64,000 nt of DNA from Caldicellulosiruptor naganoensis (GTDB taxonomy: Bacteria; Bacillota; Thermoanaerobacteria; Caldicellulosiruptorales; Caldicellulosiruptoraceae): the NCBI RefSeq assembly GCF_026914285.1, contig NZ_CP113864.1, positions 471,501-535,500 of the forward strand. Reading direction: 5' to 3'. The translations under genes and the position numbers were made by a program. Under the pieces are notes generated by a model. That model did not search any database, was not told where the DNA came from, and saw only the letters and a list, made by a program, of their open reading frames with translations. Positions 48,976 through 58,578 of the stretch are shown here, in pieces (the stretch's first letter is position 1; every line of letters starts with the position of its first letter).

Positions 48976-50163
48976 ATGGAAAATTTAGTTTTTAACTACT
49001 TCATACCAACAAAAATATTGTTTGGACCAGGAAGTTTAAACAGGCTCAAAGATGAAAACTTGCCCGGAAAGAAAGCTCTGATTGTAATATCTGCTGGAAC
49101 GTCTATGAAAAAGTATGGATACTTAGACAGACTTACAGCAATATTGAAAGAAAAGAAAATTGACTATGTTGTATTTGACAAGATTTTGCCAAATCCAATT
49201 AAAAAACATGTTATGGAAGGGGCAAAATTAGCAAAGGAAGAGGGCTGTGACTTTGTAATTGGTCTTGGTGGTGGAAGTAGTATAGATTCTGCAAAAAGCA
49301 TTGCGCTTATGGCAAAACACGATGGTGATTACTGGGACTATATTGTCGGTGGGACAGGCAAAGGAAAAGTACCAACAAACGGTGCACTTCCTATTGTGGC
49401 AATAACAACAACAGCTGGAACTGGAACAGAGGCTGACCCTTGGACTGTTATCACAAATGAAGAGACAAATGAGAAGATAGGTTATGGTAACCAGTACACA
49501 TTCCCAACTTTGTCGGTGGTAGATCCAGAGCTTATGCTGAGTGTACCCCCGCACTTGACTGCATATCAAGGGTTTGACGCCTTCTTCCATGCAGTTGAAG
49601 GGTATATTGCAAAGATTGCAACGCCAGTCAGTAGCATGTTTGCACTCAAAAGCATTGAGCTTATAGCAAAGTACTTGCCGATTTGTGTAAAAGATGGAAG
49701 CAATCTTGAGGCAAGAACATATGTTGCACTTGCGAACACTTTGGCAGGGTTTGTTGAGTCGACTTCCAGCTGTACATCAGAGCATTCAATGGAACATGCT
49801 CTCTCTGCATTTTATCCAGATTTGCCACATGGTGCAGGACTTATAATGCTATCTGAAGCATACCATACATTCTTTGCATCAAAAGTGCCTCAAAGGTATG
49901 TCCAGCTTGCAAGAGCAATGGGCATTGATGTTGACGGCTTGCCAGAGGATGAAAGACCATTTGCATTTGTAAAGGCAATGAAAAAGCTTCAAGAGGATTG
50001 TGGTGTTGGAAATTTGAAAATGTCTGACTATGGAATAAAAGAGGATGAGATTGAAAAGCTTGCTGACAACGCAATAAAAACAATGGGTGGACTTTTTGAG
50101 GTTGACCCGTATAAACTTTCTTTTGAGGAGACAGTAGAAATTATGAGAAAGGCGTATAAATAA
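48976..50163 (+). CDS. Iron-containing alcohol dehydrogenase
   Basis: 395 residues, group III Fe-ADH. The nucleotide-binding motif is GLGGGSSIDSAK (about 95-106). The metal site comes from GFDAFFHAVEGY and EHSMEHALSAFYPDLPHGAGL (Asp, then three His). It interconverts alcohols and aldehydes or ketones with NAD(P)H, probably in fermentation or aldehyde detoxification. TGGAGG precedes the ATG. The divergent HxlR gene suggests control by a reactive carbonyl or redox signal. Confidence 0.93.
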   Translation: MENLVFNYFIPTKILFGPGSLNRLKDENLPGKKALIVISAGTSMKKYGYLDRLTAILKEKKIDYVVFDKILPNPIKKHVMEGAKLAKEEGCDFVIGLGGGSSIDSAKSIALMAKHDGDYWDYIVGGTGKGKVPTNGALPIVAITTTAGTGTEADPWTVITNEETNEKIGYGNQYTFPTLSVVDPELMLSVPPHLTAYQGFDAFFHAVEGYIAKIATPVSSMFALKSIELIAKYLPICVKDGSNLEARTYVALANTLAGFVESTSSCTSEHSMEHALSAFYPDLPHGAGLIMLSEAYHTFFASKVPQRYVQLARAMGIDVDGLPEDERPFAFVKAMKKLQEDCGVGNLKMSDYGIKEDEIEKLADNAIKTMGGLFEVDPYKLSFEETVEIMRKAYK

Positions 50164-50198
50164 ATGTTGCGTAGAGAATTGGCAAAAAAAATTAAAAA

Positions 50199-50243
50199 GA
50201 CATAGCCAGCTTGCGCAAAGCAGGTTGGCTATGTCCTTTTTTT
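50199..50243. terminator. Terminator between convergent genes
   Basis: GACATAGCCA...TTGC pairs with GCA...TGGCTATGTC over about 13 bp, followed by seven T on the plus strand and preceded by A-rich sequence, so it can serve both directions. Confidence 0.85.
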
Positions 50244-50248
50244 ATTAC

Positions 50249-52138
50249 TTAATCTTCCTCTAATATCTTCCACAAAGGTTTGTTCTTTTTCTTCAAAACC
50301 ACGTCATCATCTTTCAGCTGCAGCGGCATGACAGATACAACAATGTGCTTATGTTTTAGAAGCTCTTTTTCTATAAACAGCCATGTATGGTTGTGCAAAA
50401 TCTTTTGCCACCAGCGCTGTACGGTGAATTTGGGTATGATGACTGTTATCATGTCCCCCTTTTGATAGTTGTACTCTTCTGACTTTATATACTCTAAAAG
50501 CGGTTCTAATATTTTTCTATAAGGTGAGTACCTTATTACAAGTGGAATAGAGCAGTTGAGCATTTTATACCTTTCCTGAAGCTTTTTTGCTTGCTCTTCA
50601 TTTATTGATACATTAAAAGCGATTACATTGTCTGAGATTGTCTTTGCAAATCTAAGAGCACGGATGCTTGCCTTATTTAAACTTTCAATCGGTACAATAA
50701 CTCTGTTTCTGTAGATGTTATGATCAACATCCAAAAGTTCTTTGTCTGCAGGTGTTACTCTCAGCTGATCTGCGACGGCAATATAATGAAGCTTTACCTT
50801 TATCATTGCAAAGACAAGCAGAGGGATTAATAAAACAACAATCCATGCACCTTCTCTGAACTTGGTTATTGCAATTATAATGACAACAACAAATGTTGTA
50901 AGTGCACCAAATCCGTTTATAAATGCTTTTATGTGCCAATGACTGCCTTTGTTTTTAAACCATCTTACAAACATACCTGATTGAGATAGTGTAAATGATA
51001 TAAAAACACCAACCGCATAAAGTCCAATGAGTGCTGTGACGTTACCATTAAATGCTACAATCAAAAGGGCGGATACCAGAGCAAGGATGATAATTCCATT
51101 TGAGTATGAAAGCTTATCACCTTTGAGGCTCAGCTGCCTTGGCACAAATTCTTCTTTTGCCATGACAGCAACAAGCATTGGAAAACCTGAAAATGCAGTG
51201 TTTGCAGCAAAAACAAGGATTATAAAGGTTGTTGCAGCAACAACATAATACATAAAGCTTTTGCCAAATATTTCTTGTGCCATCAAAACAAGCATAGCAC
51301 CTTCAGTAGGAACTATATGATAGTGTGTTGCCAAAAGTGTTGTTCCGCCAAACAGAACGAGAATTACTAACGACAATAAAAGCAAAACAGTTTTAGCATG
51401 TTTTGTTGCCGGGTCTTTAAAGTTTGGGACAGCGTTTGATACAGCCTCAATTCCAGTCAGTGCTGTGCACCCGCTTGCAAATGCCTTCAAAAGCAAAACG
51501 AGAGTAACAGGATGGGGAGAATAATTTACCTTTGGCTCTGGCGGAACATATCCCATCCTTAGTTTTATATACCCAGCTATGATTAAAACTAAGATTGAAA
51601 ACATAAAAGCATAAGCAGGTATTCCAAATATTCTGGATGATTCTCTTATTCCCCGAAGGTTTCCAATCATCAAAAATAGGACTAAAAAGAGACATAAAGC
51701 AATCTTATAAGGCTTTAAAAATTCAAGTGCGGTTACAATCTGGTCAACACCTGAGGAGATAGAAACTGCCACTGTCAAGATGTAATCAACAGACAAAGCA
51801 GCCCCTGCCACAATTCCTGCCAAAACACCAAGATTGTCTTTTGCGACAATAAACGCGCCGCCACCATTTGGATAGTTTTCAATAGTTTGTCTGTAAGAGA
51901 GCATTAAAATAAAAAGAAGTATTATGATTGCTGCAGTTACAACAGATATTTCTTTAAAAGCGAGAAATCCTATTGCAGGCAAAAGGACATACAAAATTTC
52001 TTGTCCAGCGTATGCAACAGACGATATAGCATCACTTGACAAAATTGGCAATCCCCATAAAACACCATATTTTTCTGTCTTCTCTGCTTCATTTGGCAAA
52101 GGCTTTCCTATCAGGATTCTCTTTAGTTTTTCAAACAA
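50249..52138 (-). CDS. kimA: KimA-like potassium importer (APC/KUP superfamily)
   Basis: About 629 residues with some twelve membrane helices and a C-terminal cytosolic domain of ~170 residues. LPILSSDAISSVAYAGQEIL, SYRQTIENYPNGGGAFIVAKDNLG and VDYILTVAVS closely follow Bacillus KimA (YdaO), a proton-coupled potassium importer inhibited by c-di-AMP. Older annotation would say amino-acid permease. The TTG at 52138 is chosen because GGAGGAG lies ten bases before it and the protein then starts FEKLKRILIGKPL, as KimA does; longer readings lack a ribosome site. No c-di-AMP riboswitch is seen upstream, unlike Bacillus. Confidence 0.85.
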   Translation of the reverse strand: MFEKLKRILIGKPLPNEAEKTEKYGVLWGLPILSSDAISSVAYAGQEILYVLLPAIGFLAFKEISVVTAAIIILLFILMLSYRQTIENYPNGGGAFIVAKDNLGVLAGIVAGAALSVDYILTVAVSISSGVDQIVTALEFLKPYKIALCLFLVLFLMIGNLRGIRESSRIFGIPAYAFMFSILVLIIAGYIKLRMGYVPPEPKVNYSPHPVTLVLLLKAFASGCTALTGIEAVSNAVPNFKDPATKHAKTVLLLLSLVILVLFGGTTLLATHYHIVPTEGAMLVLMAQEIFGKSFMYYVVAATTFIILVFAANTAFSGFPMLVAVMAKEEFVPRQLSLKGDKLSYSNGIIILALVSALLIVAFNGNVTALIGLYAVGVFISFTLSQSGMFVRWFKNKGSHWHIKAFINGFGALTTFVVVIIIAITKFREGAWIVVLLIPLLVFAMIKVKLHYIAVADQLRVTPADKELLDVDHNIYRNRVIVPIESLNKASIRALRFAKTISDNVIAFNVSINEEQAKKLQERYKMLNCSIPLVIRYSPYRKILEPLLEYIKSEEYNYQKGDMITVIIPKFTVQRWWQKILHNHTWLFIEKELLKHKHIVVSVMPLQLKDDDVVLKKKNKPLWKILEED

Positions 52139-52437
52139 CTCAGAATTTCTCCTCCGCCATACTTTAAATTTGAGCTTATTCTTGCATGATAGTAGAATTA
52201 TATTCTTTCTAAGCTTCTGATTCAATTGTTATTTTGATGTTTTAAAGCTCCTAAAATGTATAACTTATAGAGAATATGCACTAAAGGTTTAACTATTATA
52301 AATGTGTTTCAAATAAAGCATTTTTCTAAGGTTTTTAAAAATCAAACCAAATAAAGGTAATAAAAATATACACAAAATTGAGATGAATTAATTGTGCAAC
52401 ATTATTAATAGAATAAAGGTGTTGAGAAGTGATTAAG

Positions 52438-52698
52438 ATGAGCCTTGTTCATTACATAGCGGCAAACAAAGAATTACCTGTTGGTAATTTTGGTTTAAAG
52501 CAAAGTAGAGGAGAGGAGCGAAAAAAGCTTGAGAAGTTTTATAAAGATGCAAAAAATAAGCCAAAAGCCACCATATTTGAACTAATTGATTTGACAAATC
52601 TAAGCGAGGATGAAATTGAGATTTACCAGAATTGTTTTGAGATGCCTATGGAATTTAGACTGGACAGCAGTCAATATATTGTGTTTAAGAAAGAATAA
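52438..52698 (+). CDS. Conserved-looking small protein, unknown
   Basis: 86 residues, soluble, charged (SRGEERKKLEKFYKDAKNKPK), with an N-terminus SLVHYIAANKELPVGNFG. No family was recognised. The ATG at 52438 lies after GAAGTGAT; a GTG at 52429 after AAAGGTG is also possible and would add three residues. It stands alone between the KimA gene (divergent) and the TauE pair (convergent). Confidence 0.6.
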   Translation: MSLVHYIAANKELPVGNFGLKQSRGEERKKLEKFYKDAKNKPKATIFELIDLTNLSEDEIEIYQNCFEMPMEFRLDSSQYIVFKKE

Positions 52699-52715
52699 GA
52701 GAAAGACAGAATATA

Positions 52716-52755
52716 AAAAAGGCCCTTGCCTTTTTAAAGGCAGGGTCTTTTAAAA
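52716..52755. terminator. Bidirectional terminator
   Basis: AAAAGGCCCTTGCCTTT pairs with AAAGGCAGGGTCTTTT (one bulge, one wobble), with A-rich left and T-rich right flanks. It overlaps the end of the minus-strand gene by a few bases. Confidence 0.7.
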
Positions 52756-53049
52756 CCTCAAAGAAACCACCATATTACTCAAAACAATAATTACAATTAT
52801 AGCCAACGTAATTGCAAAGTAAATCAAATCTTTTTCAAGAAGAAACATAAACAGTGAGATAACAAGCCTTGCAAAGGGTGTTAAAAAGAGAATGTAAAGT
52901 CCTGCCTTTATTATTAAAGTAGCCACTCTTACGCCAATTACAATATGCGCAAAAAGTCCGACAGAGATGACAAAAATAGAAAGTACAACTCCAGCCCTTA
53001 AAATCCAGCTAATAATAGTTTCCATATCCAGACTTCTTCTACTTTCCAT
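52750..53049 (-). CDS. DUF1634 membrane protein
   Basis: 99 residues with three hydrophobic helices, of the DUF1634 type that regularly accompanies TauE/SafE permeases. The ATG at 53049 is one base from the stop of the permease gene, so the two are co-translated. It probably forms part of the same transporter; the exact role is unknown. Confidence 0.8.
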   Translation of the reverse strand: MESRRSLDMETIISWILRAGVVLSIFVISVGLFAHIVIGVRVATLIIKAGLYILFLTPFARLVISLFMFLLEKDLIYFAITLAIIVIIVLSNMVVSLRF

Positions 53050-53050
53050 T

Positions 53051-53890
53051 TTATAACAACCCCTTTTTTATCATCTCAATTGATGTATAAATTAGGACGA
53101 GAGCAAATGCAACTTTTAAATATTTTGACTTTATGTATGGCATGACCTTGGCACCAATCAAAGAACCAGCTAAAACCCCCACTGCAACAGCACCGCATAT
53201 GTCATATACAATATCTCCTCTTGCAAGGTATATACTGATACTTGCCAAGGCTGTCACGCCCATCATAAAATTGCTTGTTGCTGTGGAGACCTTGAAAGGA
53301 AGTTTCATTATTGTGTCAAGAGCCAGAACTTTAAATATTCCGCTTCCAATTCCCAAAAGTCCAGACAAAAGCCCTGCAAATGTCATCATTAAAAAACCCC
53401 AGAATGTATTTTGCGCACTGTAGGTTATTTCTTTATCCAAAATCTTGTCATAGTAGCTCCCATAAAGTTTTAAAATTCGTGCCCATTTTGTTTGAGCAGT
53501 TTTTCCTTCTATATTTTCTCTTGGCTTTTCATCAGAGTTCCTATTTTTTATCATCAAAAAGGAGTTGTAAAGAAGAAGTATTCCAAATATTAAAGACAAA
53601 ATCTTTGCTGGCAAAAAACCACTTAAAACTGCCCCAAGTACACCACCAATGACTGTTGCAAGCTGCAAAAACATCCCTATCTTCAGGTGTGTGAGCCTGT
53701 CCTTTACATACGCTGAAGCAGCACCAGATGATGTTGCAATGACAGAGACAAGCCCTGCTGCTGCCGCTTGATGCATGCTAAGTTTAAATACAATTGACAA
53801 AAATGGAATTACTATAAGACCACCACCAATTCCTAAAAGTGATCCGACAAATCCTGCAATTATTGACACTAATAATACTTCCAAAATCAT
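53051..53890 (-). CDS. TauE/SafE-family anion permease
   Basis: 279 residues, eight or so membrane helices in two homologous halves, each opening with a glycine motif (GSLLGIGGGLIVIPFL and GLLGIGSGIFKVLAL). The family moves sulfite, sulfoacetate, thiosulfate or related sulfur anions. A strong AAGGAG precedes the ATG at 53890. A CCCC/GGGG palindrome upstream resembles CsoR/CstR-type operators, which often control such permeases, hinting at persulfide or metal control; no such repressor gene is in the window. Confidence 0.87.
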   Translation of the reverse strand: MILEVLLVSIIAGFVGSLLGIGGGLIVIPFLSIVFKLSMHQAAAAGLVSVIATSSGAASAYVKDRLTHLKIGMFLQLATVIGGVLGAVLSGFLPAKILSLIFGILLLYNSFLMIKNRNSDEKPRENIEGKTAQTKWARILKLYGSYYDKILDKEITYSAQNTFWGFLMMTFAGLLSGLLGIGSGIFKVLALDTIMKLPFKVSTATSNFMMGVTALASISIYLARGDIVYDICGAVAVGVLAGSLIGAKVMPYIKSKYLKVAFALVLIYTSIEMIKKGLL

Positions 53891-53923
53891 CTCTCTGCAC
53901 TCCTTGAAAGAGGTCTTCTTCTT

Positions 53924-53950
53924 ATTATACCACTAATTTCCCCCCAGGGG
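53924..53950 (-). promoter_or_regulatory. -10 box and C/G-tract palindrome upstream of the TauE gene
   Basis: On the minus strand ACCCCTGGGGGG lies about 12 bp before TATAAT (53924-53929), where a -35 box would be. Palindromes of CCCC and GGGG flanked by TA are typical of CsoR-family operators. Only the pattern supports this. Confidence 0.4.
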
Positions 53951-54035
53951 TAATTAAAAATTTGTACCTTTACAAAAAGGAATTAAATTTTCTGTGTAAA
54001 TATAATATAATAAAAGTTGAAAAAAAGGTTTTCAG

Positions 54036-55001
54036 GTGATTGATGTGGAATTTGAAAAAAGTCTTGAAAAACTAAATATTGAGTTTCTAAAAGACAAGCC
54101 TCTGAAAGACTTCACAACATTCAAAATTGGTGGAAAGGCAAGATATATTGTTTTTCCAAAGACTATAGATGAACTGATTGAAACTATAAAACTTGCCAAT
54201 AAAAGTGGTGTTTATTGGAAGGTTTTGGGAAACTTTTCAAATGTACTTGTATCAGACAGGGGCTTTGATGGTGCGATAATTATTACAACCAAGCTGGATT
54301 TTTTCAAAATAGAAGAAAATGTGATTGAGGCAGAATGTGGGTGTATGATTTCTCAGGTTGCAAGGAAAGCGTGTGAAAATGGGCTCAAAGGCTTGGAGTT
54401 TGCGGTAGGAATTCCGGGAACAGTTGGCGGTGCTGTTTACATGAACGCAGGTGCGTATGATGGGGAAATAAAAGATGTTTTCGAGTGTGCAGAGGTTTTG
54501 GATGAGAAGCTAAATATTTTAAAGCTTGGAAAAGAGGATATGAGATTTTCATATAGACACAGCAGACTCAAGGAAGAAAAGATGATTTTGCTAAGATCAA
54601 CATTTCGTTTACAATATGCAAAAGAAGGAGATATTCCACCATTGCAAAAAGCAAATGAATTTAATCAAAGAAGAAGAGAAAAACAGCCGTTGCAATTTCC
54701 GAGCGCAGGTTCCATTTTCAAGCGACCAGCAGGATATTTTGCAGGAAAACTCATTGAAGATGCTGGTTTAAAAGGGTATAGGATTGGTAATGCGTGTATC
54801 TCCGAAAAACATGCAGGTTTTATCGTAAACTTGGGTGGAGCCTCTGCAGAGGATGTGAGAAAGCTCATTTTTCATGTCCAAAGAACTGTGTATGAGAAGT
54901 TTGGAGTGCTTTTGGAACCTGAAATAGAGTTTATAGGCGAATTTGAAACACCATTTTTTGAACCTGCTTCAGAATATTCAAATATAGAATATAATTATTG
55001 A
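54036..55001 (+). CDS. murB: UDP-N-acetylenolpyruvoylglucosamine reductase
   Basis: 321 residues. It reduces UDP-GlcNAc-enolpyruvate to UDP-MurNAc in peptidoglycan synthesis, with FAD and NADPH. It shows TFKIGGKARYIVFP and LGNFSNVLVSDRGFDG (FAD site), GIPGTVGGAVYMNAGAYDGE, and PSAGSIFKRP with the catalytic Ser; the final Glu is in LEPEIEFIGEF. Two GTG starts are possible, 54036 and 54045 (after AGGTGAT); they differ by three residues. It is followed after about 20 bp by rapZ, as the first of a five-gene run. Confidence 0.95.
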   Translation: MIDVEFEKSLEKLNIEFLKDKPLKDFTTFKIGGKARYIVFPKTIDELIETIKLANKSGVYWKVLGNFSNVLVSDRGFDGAIIITTKLDFFKIEENVIEAECGCMISQVARKACENGLKGLEFAVGIPGTVGGAVYMNAGAYDGEIKDVFECAEVLDEKLNILKLGKEDMRFSYRHSRLKEEKMILLRSTFRLQYAKEGDIPPLQKANEFNQRRREKQPLQFPSAGSIFKRPAGYFAGKLIEDAGLKGYRIGNACISEKHAGFIVNLGGASAEDVRKLIFHVQRTVYEKFGVLLEPEIEFIGEFETPFFEPASEYSNIEYNY

Positions 55002-55020
55002 AAACAAAAGGGTGATTTTA

Positions 55021-55893
55021 TTGGAGACAGTAGTGATTACAGGCATGTCTGGTGCAGGAAAAAGCTTAGCAATTAGGGCATTTGAGGATATGGGATTTTT
55101 TTGTATAGACAACCTTCCACCACAGTTTTTACCAAAGATTGCTGAGCTTGCAAGTGCAACGAAGGACAAAATTTCAAAGGTTGCAGCTGTTGTTGACATT
55201 CGTGGGGGAGAGCTTTTTGACGATTTTAAAGATGTTTTGAATGAACTCAAAAAAGGGACATACAATTTTAAGCTCCTTTTTTTAGATGCGCATGACAATG
55301 TGCTTATCCAAAGATATAAAGAGACAAGGCGAAAGCATCCATTGAGTTTAGAAAGTGAGGGCAGCATATTAGAAGCAATTCAGAAAGAGAGAGAAAAGCT
55401 TGAGGATATAAAAAGATATGCAGATTTTATAATTGATACCTCTACTCTTTCACCAAAAGAGCTAAAAGAAAAGCTTTTTGAGATTTTTTCTGCTCAAAAA
55501 TCTCAAGAGACAATGCTAATAACCATTATGTCATTTGGATTTAAGTACGGGCTTCCATTGGACGCTGATTTAGTGTTTGATGTGAGATTCATCCCCAATC
55601 CTTTTTATATAGATGAACTGAAACACAAGACAGGTAAAGAAAAAGAGGTCAAAGAATATGTGCTGAGATGGGATGTGACAAAGAAGTTTTTGGATAAGCT
55701 TTTCGATTTAATTTTATTCTTAATACCAAATTATGCCGAAGAAGGTAAAGGACAGCTTGTGATTGCGATTGGCTGCACTGGTGGTAAGCACCGCTCTGTT
55801 ACAATAGCTGAAGAGCTTTTTGAGCTTATCAAAAACAAGGGATATAGAACATCAATTTTTCATAGAGATATAGAGAAAGATATAAAAGGGTGA
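55021..55893 (+). CDS. rapZ: RapZ/YvcJ nucleotide-binding protein
   Basis: 290 residues. It has a P-loop GMSGAGKS at the N-terminus and the C-terminal GCTGGKHRSVTIAEEL, both diagnostic of RapZ/YvcJ. In E. coli RapZ directs RNase E to glmZ; in Bacillus YvcJ has a less clear role, so only the family is certain. The TTG at 55021 follows AAAGGGTGAT; the in-frame GTG at 55012 is part of that site. The following yvcK start overlaps the ribosome-binding region at its stop. Confidence 0.95.
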   Translation: METVVITGMSGAGKSLAIRAFEDMGFFCIDNLPPQFLPKIAELASATKDKISKVAAVVDIRGGELFDDFKDVLNELKKGTYNFKLLFLDAHDNVLIQRYKETRRKHPLSLESEGSILEAIQKEREKLEDIKRYADFIIDTSTLSPKELKEKLFEIFSAQKSQETMLITIMSFGFKYGLPLDADLVFDVRFIPNPFYIDELKHKTGKEKEVKEYVLRWDVTKKFLDKLFDLILFLIPNYAEEGKGQLVIAIGCTGGKHRSVTIAEELFELIKNKGYRTSIFHRDIEKDIKG

Positions 55894-55898
55894 CCGTT

Positions 55899-57215
55899 AT
55901 GATATTTGATTTTCTAAAACCAGGGATATATATAAAAAGATGGATTCTATTAATGGTTATATGTGTTTTATTAGTCTCTGCGTCATTAAGTAAATACATT
56001 GATGTATTCAAGTTTACATTAGAGCTTCAATTTCCTATAAGAATAATTTTATTCATAATTGGGATTTTGCTATTTCTCGTTTCGCTGATGGGGCTAATGA
56101 AAGGATTTATAAGACTTCTAAACAAGAGTCTTCCCTTTAGAATAAGTCAAAAGACTATCTTTGATGCTATCTACTCAAAAGGTTTTTTAGAAAAAGGACC
56201 AAGAATTGTTGCAATTGGTGGCGGGACAGGTCTTTCGACAATGCTAAGAGGTATAAAAAATCTTACTGCCAACATCACAGCTATTGTCACAGTTGCAGAC
56301 GACGGTGGTGGTTCTGGAAAGCTCAGAGAAGATTTGGGTATGCTCCCGCCCGGTGATATCAGAAACTGTATTTTAGCACTTGCAAATACTGAAGAGATAA
56401 TGCAAAATCTTCTAAATTACAGGTTCAAAGAGGGAAGTCTCAAAGGTCAGAGTTTTGGTAATCTATTTTTGGCTGCAATGACCGGCATTGCAGGAAACTT
56501 TGAAAAGGCAGTAAAACTTATGAGTGAGGTCTTGGCGGTAAGAGGGAAAGTTTTGCCAGTCACACTTGATAATGTAAATCTTTGTGCTGAGCTTGAAGAC
56601 GGAAGCGTGGTTGTTGGCGAGTCGAAGATACCAGAGGTTGTGAAAGAGAAAAGAGGGAAAATAAAAAGAGTTTTTATAGTTCCTCAAGATGCAAAACCGT
56701 ACAGAGAGGTTTTAGAAGAGATTGAAAAAGCAGATGTTATAATAATCGGACCTGGAAGTCTTTACACAAGCATTATGCCAAATTTGGTGTTTGATGAGGT
56801 TGTTGAAAGCATTAAGAAAAGCAAAGCAAAAAAGATTTACATTGCGAATATAATGACCCAGCCGGGCGAGACAGATAATTACACACTTTATGACCATATT
56901 CGTGCAATAGAGAATCATTGCAAAGGCAGGATTTTTGACATTGTTATTGTGAACAACCAGCCAATACCACCTGACATACTAAAAAGGTACGAGGAGGATG
57001 GTGCAAAGCCAGTTTATGCTGACAAAAAGACAAAAGAAAGCGGCTATACTTTAATTGAAGAAGCACTTTTGAGTATCTCAAATGGACTTATTCGACACAA
57101 CTCAGCAAAATTGGCAAGGGTTATCAGTAACATTATCTATGGAAAAAATGTAATCCATGAGTATAAGTTAGGATATCTCAAACTCAAGAGCTTTAGTAAA
57201 CCTTTTAGAGGCTAA
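55899..57215 (+). CDS. yvcK: YvcK/CofD-like gluconeogenesis factor
   Basis: 438 residues. Two N-terminal membrane helices (about 10-60) are followed by a CofD-like domain with GGGTGLSTMLRG, VTVADDGGGSGKLR and GPGSLYTSIMPN. In Bacillus YvcK is needed for growth on gluconeogenic carbon and for cell shape, and binds UDP-sugars. The ATG at 55899 follows AAAGGGTGA, which includes the stop of rapZ. The N-terminal membrane part is a known variation in clostridia. Confidence 0.93.
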   Translation: MIFDFLKPGIYIKRWILLMVICVLLVSASLSKYIDVFKFTLELQFPIRIILFIIGILLFLVSLMGLMKGFIRLLNKSLPFRISQKTIFDAIYSKGFLEKGPRIVAIGGGTGLSTMLRGIKNLTANITAIVTVADDGGGSGKLREDLGMLPPGDIRNCILALANTEEIMQNLLNYRFKEGSLKGQSFGNLFLAAMTGIAGNFEKAVKLMSEVLAVRGKVLPVTLDNVNLCAELEDGSVVVGESKIPEVVKEKRGKIKRVFIVPQDAKPYREVLEEIEKADVIIIGPGSLYTSIMPNLVFDEVVESIKKSKAKKIYIANIMTQPGETDNYTLYDHIRAIENHCKGRIFDIVIVNNQPIPPDILKRYEEDGAKPVYADKKTKESGYTLIEEALLSISNGLIRHNSAKLARVISNIIYGKNVIHEYKLGYLKLKSFSKPFRG

Positions 57216-57255
57216 AAGTTTGCTAAAGCAAAGCCTTTTTTGGGGGCGAAGGAGA

Positions 57256-58233
57256 ATGTCATTTTCGTCATCTGCAAAGGCAGAGGTTTCAAAAAAGCTA
57301 TCTCAGGCTACATGTTGCAGAAAAGCTGCAATTGCTGCGTTTTTAAAGTTTTCAGGTGTAATCTATCAATCTGATGGTATTTTTTCTTTTAAAGCTTCAT
57401 TTGAAAATGCCCAGACAGCAAGGTCATTTTTTCTTCTTATGAAAAATGGATTTTCTAAGCATTGTGAGGTTACAATTAAGAAAAATAGCAAACTCAATAA
57501 AAACTATGTGTACACAATAATCTTGCCACCGAGCAATGACAACCTCCAAATTTTAAAAGATCTTCACTTTGTAAAAAAGGCTTCAAAAGAATACATTTTG
57601 AGTTTTTCTCTCAAAGAGGAGCTGGTTAAAAAGAAATGCTGCAAAAAGGCATTTTTGCAAGCAACATTTTTGTCATGTGGTTCAATTACCAATCCTGAGA
57701 AGATGTATCATTTGGAATTTGACCTCAAAACCAAAGAAGATGCTGAATTTTTACAAAAGGTTTTGAGATATTTTGAGTTTGAGGCAAAAATTATTGAAAG
57801 AAAGTCCCATTATGTAGTATACTTAAAAGAAGGTGAACAGATAGTAGACTTTTTAAATATAATTGGTGCACATGCAGCTTTGTTAGAGCTTGAAAATATC
57901 AGGATTGTAAAAGAACTCAGGAACAATGTGAATCGTCTTGTCAATTGTGAAACTGCTAATTTAGAGAAGACCATAAATGCCTCAATGAGGCATATTGAAA
58001 ATATTGAGTTTATTGAAAAGACCATTGGAATTGACAGTCTCCCGGAAAACTTGCGTGAGATTGCAAGACTTAGGATAAAATATAAAGACGCTTCTTTAAA
58101 AGAGCTTGGGAATATGTTAAAAACCCCTCTTGGCAAGTCTGGTGTCAATCACAGGCTTAGAAAGATAGACAAAATTGCCGAGGAACTTAGAAAAGGAGGA
58201 ATATCGTATGCAAAGCCTTCAGATGAAAGTTGA
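57256..58233 (+). CDS. whiA: WhiA sporulation/division-type regulator
   Basis: 325 residues. It has a LAGLIDADG-derived N-terminal domain and a C-terminal HTH ([39 protein letters not shown]). The ATG at 57256 gives the family start MSFSSxxKxE; a longer TTG-started form at 57220 would add 12 residues. In Bacillus WhiA (YvcL) affects division. It overlaps the next gene by 26 bases in a different frame, keeping the yvcJ-yvcK-yvcL-crh order of Bacillus. Confidence 0.93.
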   Translation: MSFSSSAKAEVSKKLSQATCCRKAAIAAFLKFSGVIYQSDGIFSFKASFENAQTARSFFLLMKNGFSKHCEVTIKKNSKLNKNYVYTIILPPSNDNLQILKDLHFVKKASKEYILSFSLKEELVKKKCCKKAFLQATFLSCGSITNPEKMYHLEFDLKTKEDAEFLQKVLRYFEFEAKIIERKSHYVVYLKEGEQIVDFLNIIGAHAALLELENIRIVKELRNNVNRLVNCETANLEKTINASMRHIENIEFIEKTIGIDSLPENLREIARLRIKYKDASLKELGNMLKTPLGKSGVNHRLRKIDKIAEELRKGGISYAKPSDES

Positions 58234-58501
58234 AAATTCTCAAGGCATCTCATCAAGAGGTGCAGCGCTTTTAGTTCAGGTTGCAAGCAAGTTCAAGTCC
58301 ATTATTTGGATAGAAAAGGAAGAGAAAAGAGCTAACGCAAAGAGTATCATGGGGCTTATGTCGCTTATGGTAAATTATGGTGATGATATTACAATTATCA
58401 CAGAGGGTGAGGATGAGAAAGAGGCATTGGACGCTATTGTTAAACTTATAAACTCCGACTTTAGCGAAGAGGTTGCAAAGGAGATTACACAGGAAAAATA
58501 A
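58208..58501 (+). CDS. crh: Crh-type HPr paralogue (Ser15, Ser46)
   Basis: 97 residues with the HPr fold. The position of the phosphocarrier His15 (normally GLHARP) is Ser15 in GISSRG, so it cannot take phosphate from enzyme I. Arg17 and the regulatory Ser46 with its surroundings ([11 protein letters not shown]) are kept at the exact HPr numbering. In Bacillus, Crh lacks His15 (Gln) and works only as a Ser46-phosphorylated partner of CcpA in carbon catabolite repression. The gene sits right after whiA, as there. AAAGGAGG precedes the ATG. Confidence 0.88.
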   Translation: MQSLQMKVENSQGISSRGAALLVQVASKFKSIIWIEKEEKRANAKSIMGLMSLMVNYGDDITIITEGEDEKEALDAIVKLINSDFSEEVAKEITQEK

Positions 58502-58511
58502 GATTTTTAAG

Positions 58512-58547
58512 AGCTGCTTAAAAGTGCTTTTTAAGCAGCTTTTTTTT
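58512..58547 (+). terminator. Terminator of the murB-crh run
   Basis: AGCTGCTTAAAA pairs with TTTTAAGCAGCT over 12 bp, followed by at least seven T. Confidence 0.88.
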
Positions 58548-58578
58548 AAAATCTGAAAAAGAGAGGATGGGTGTTATT

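Noticed and set aside
51924..52220. A 98-codon plus-strand frame opposite the KimA gene
   Set aside because: It is complementary to conserved KimA codons and has no start signals.
52139..52437. A c-di-AMP (ydaO) riboswitch upstream of the KimA-like gene, as in Bacillus
   Set aside because: None of the conserved ydaO segments can be found on the minus strand; the region is plain AT-rich sequence.
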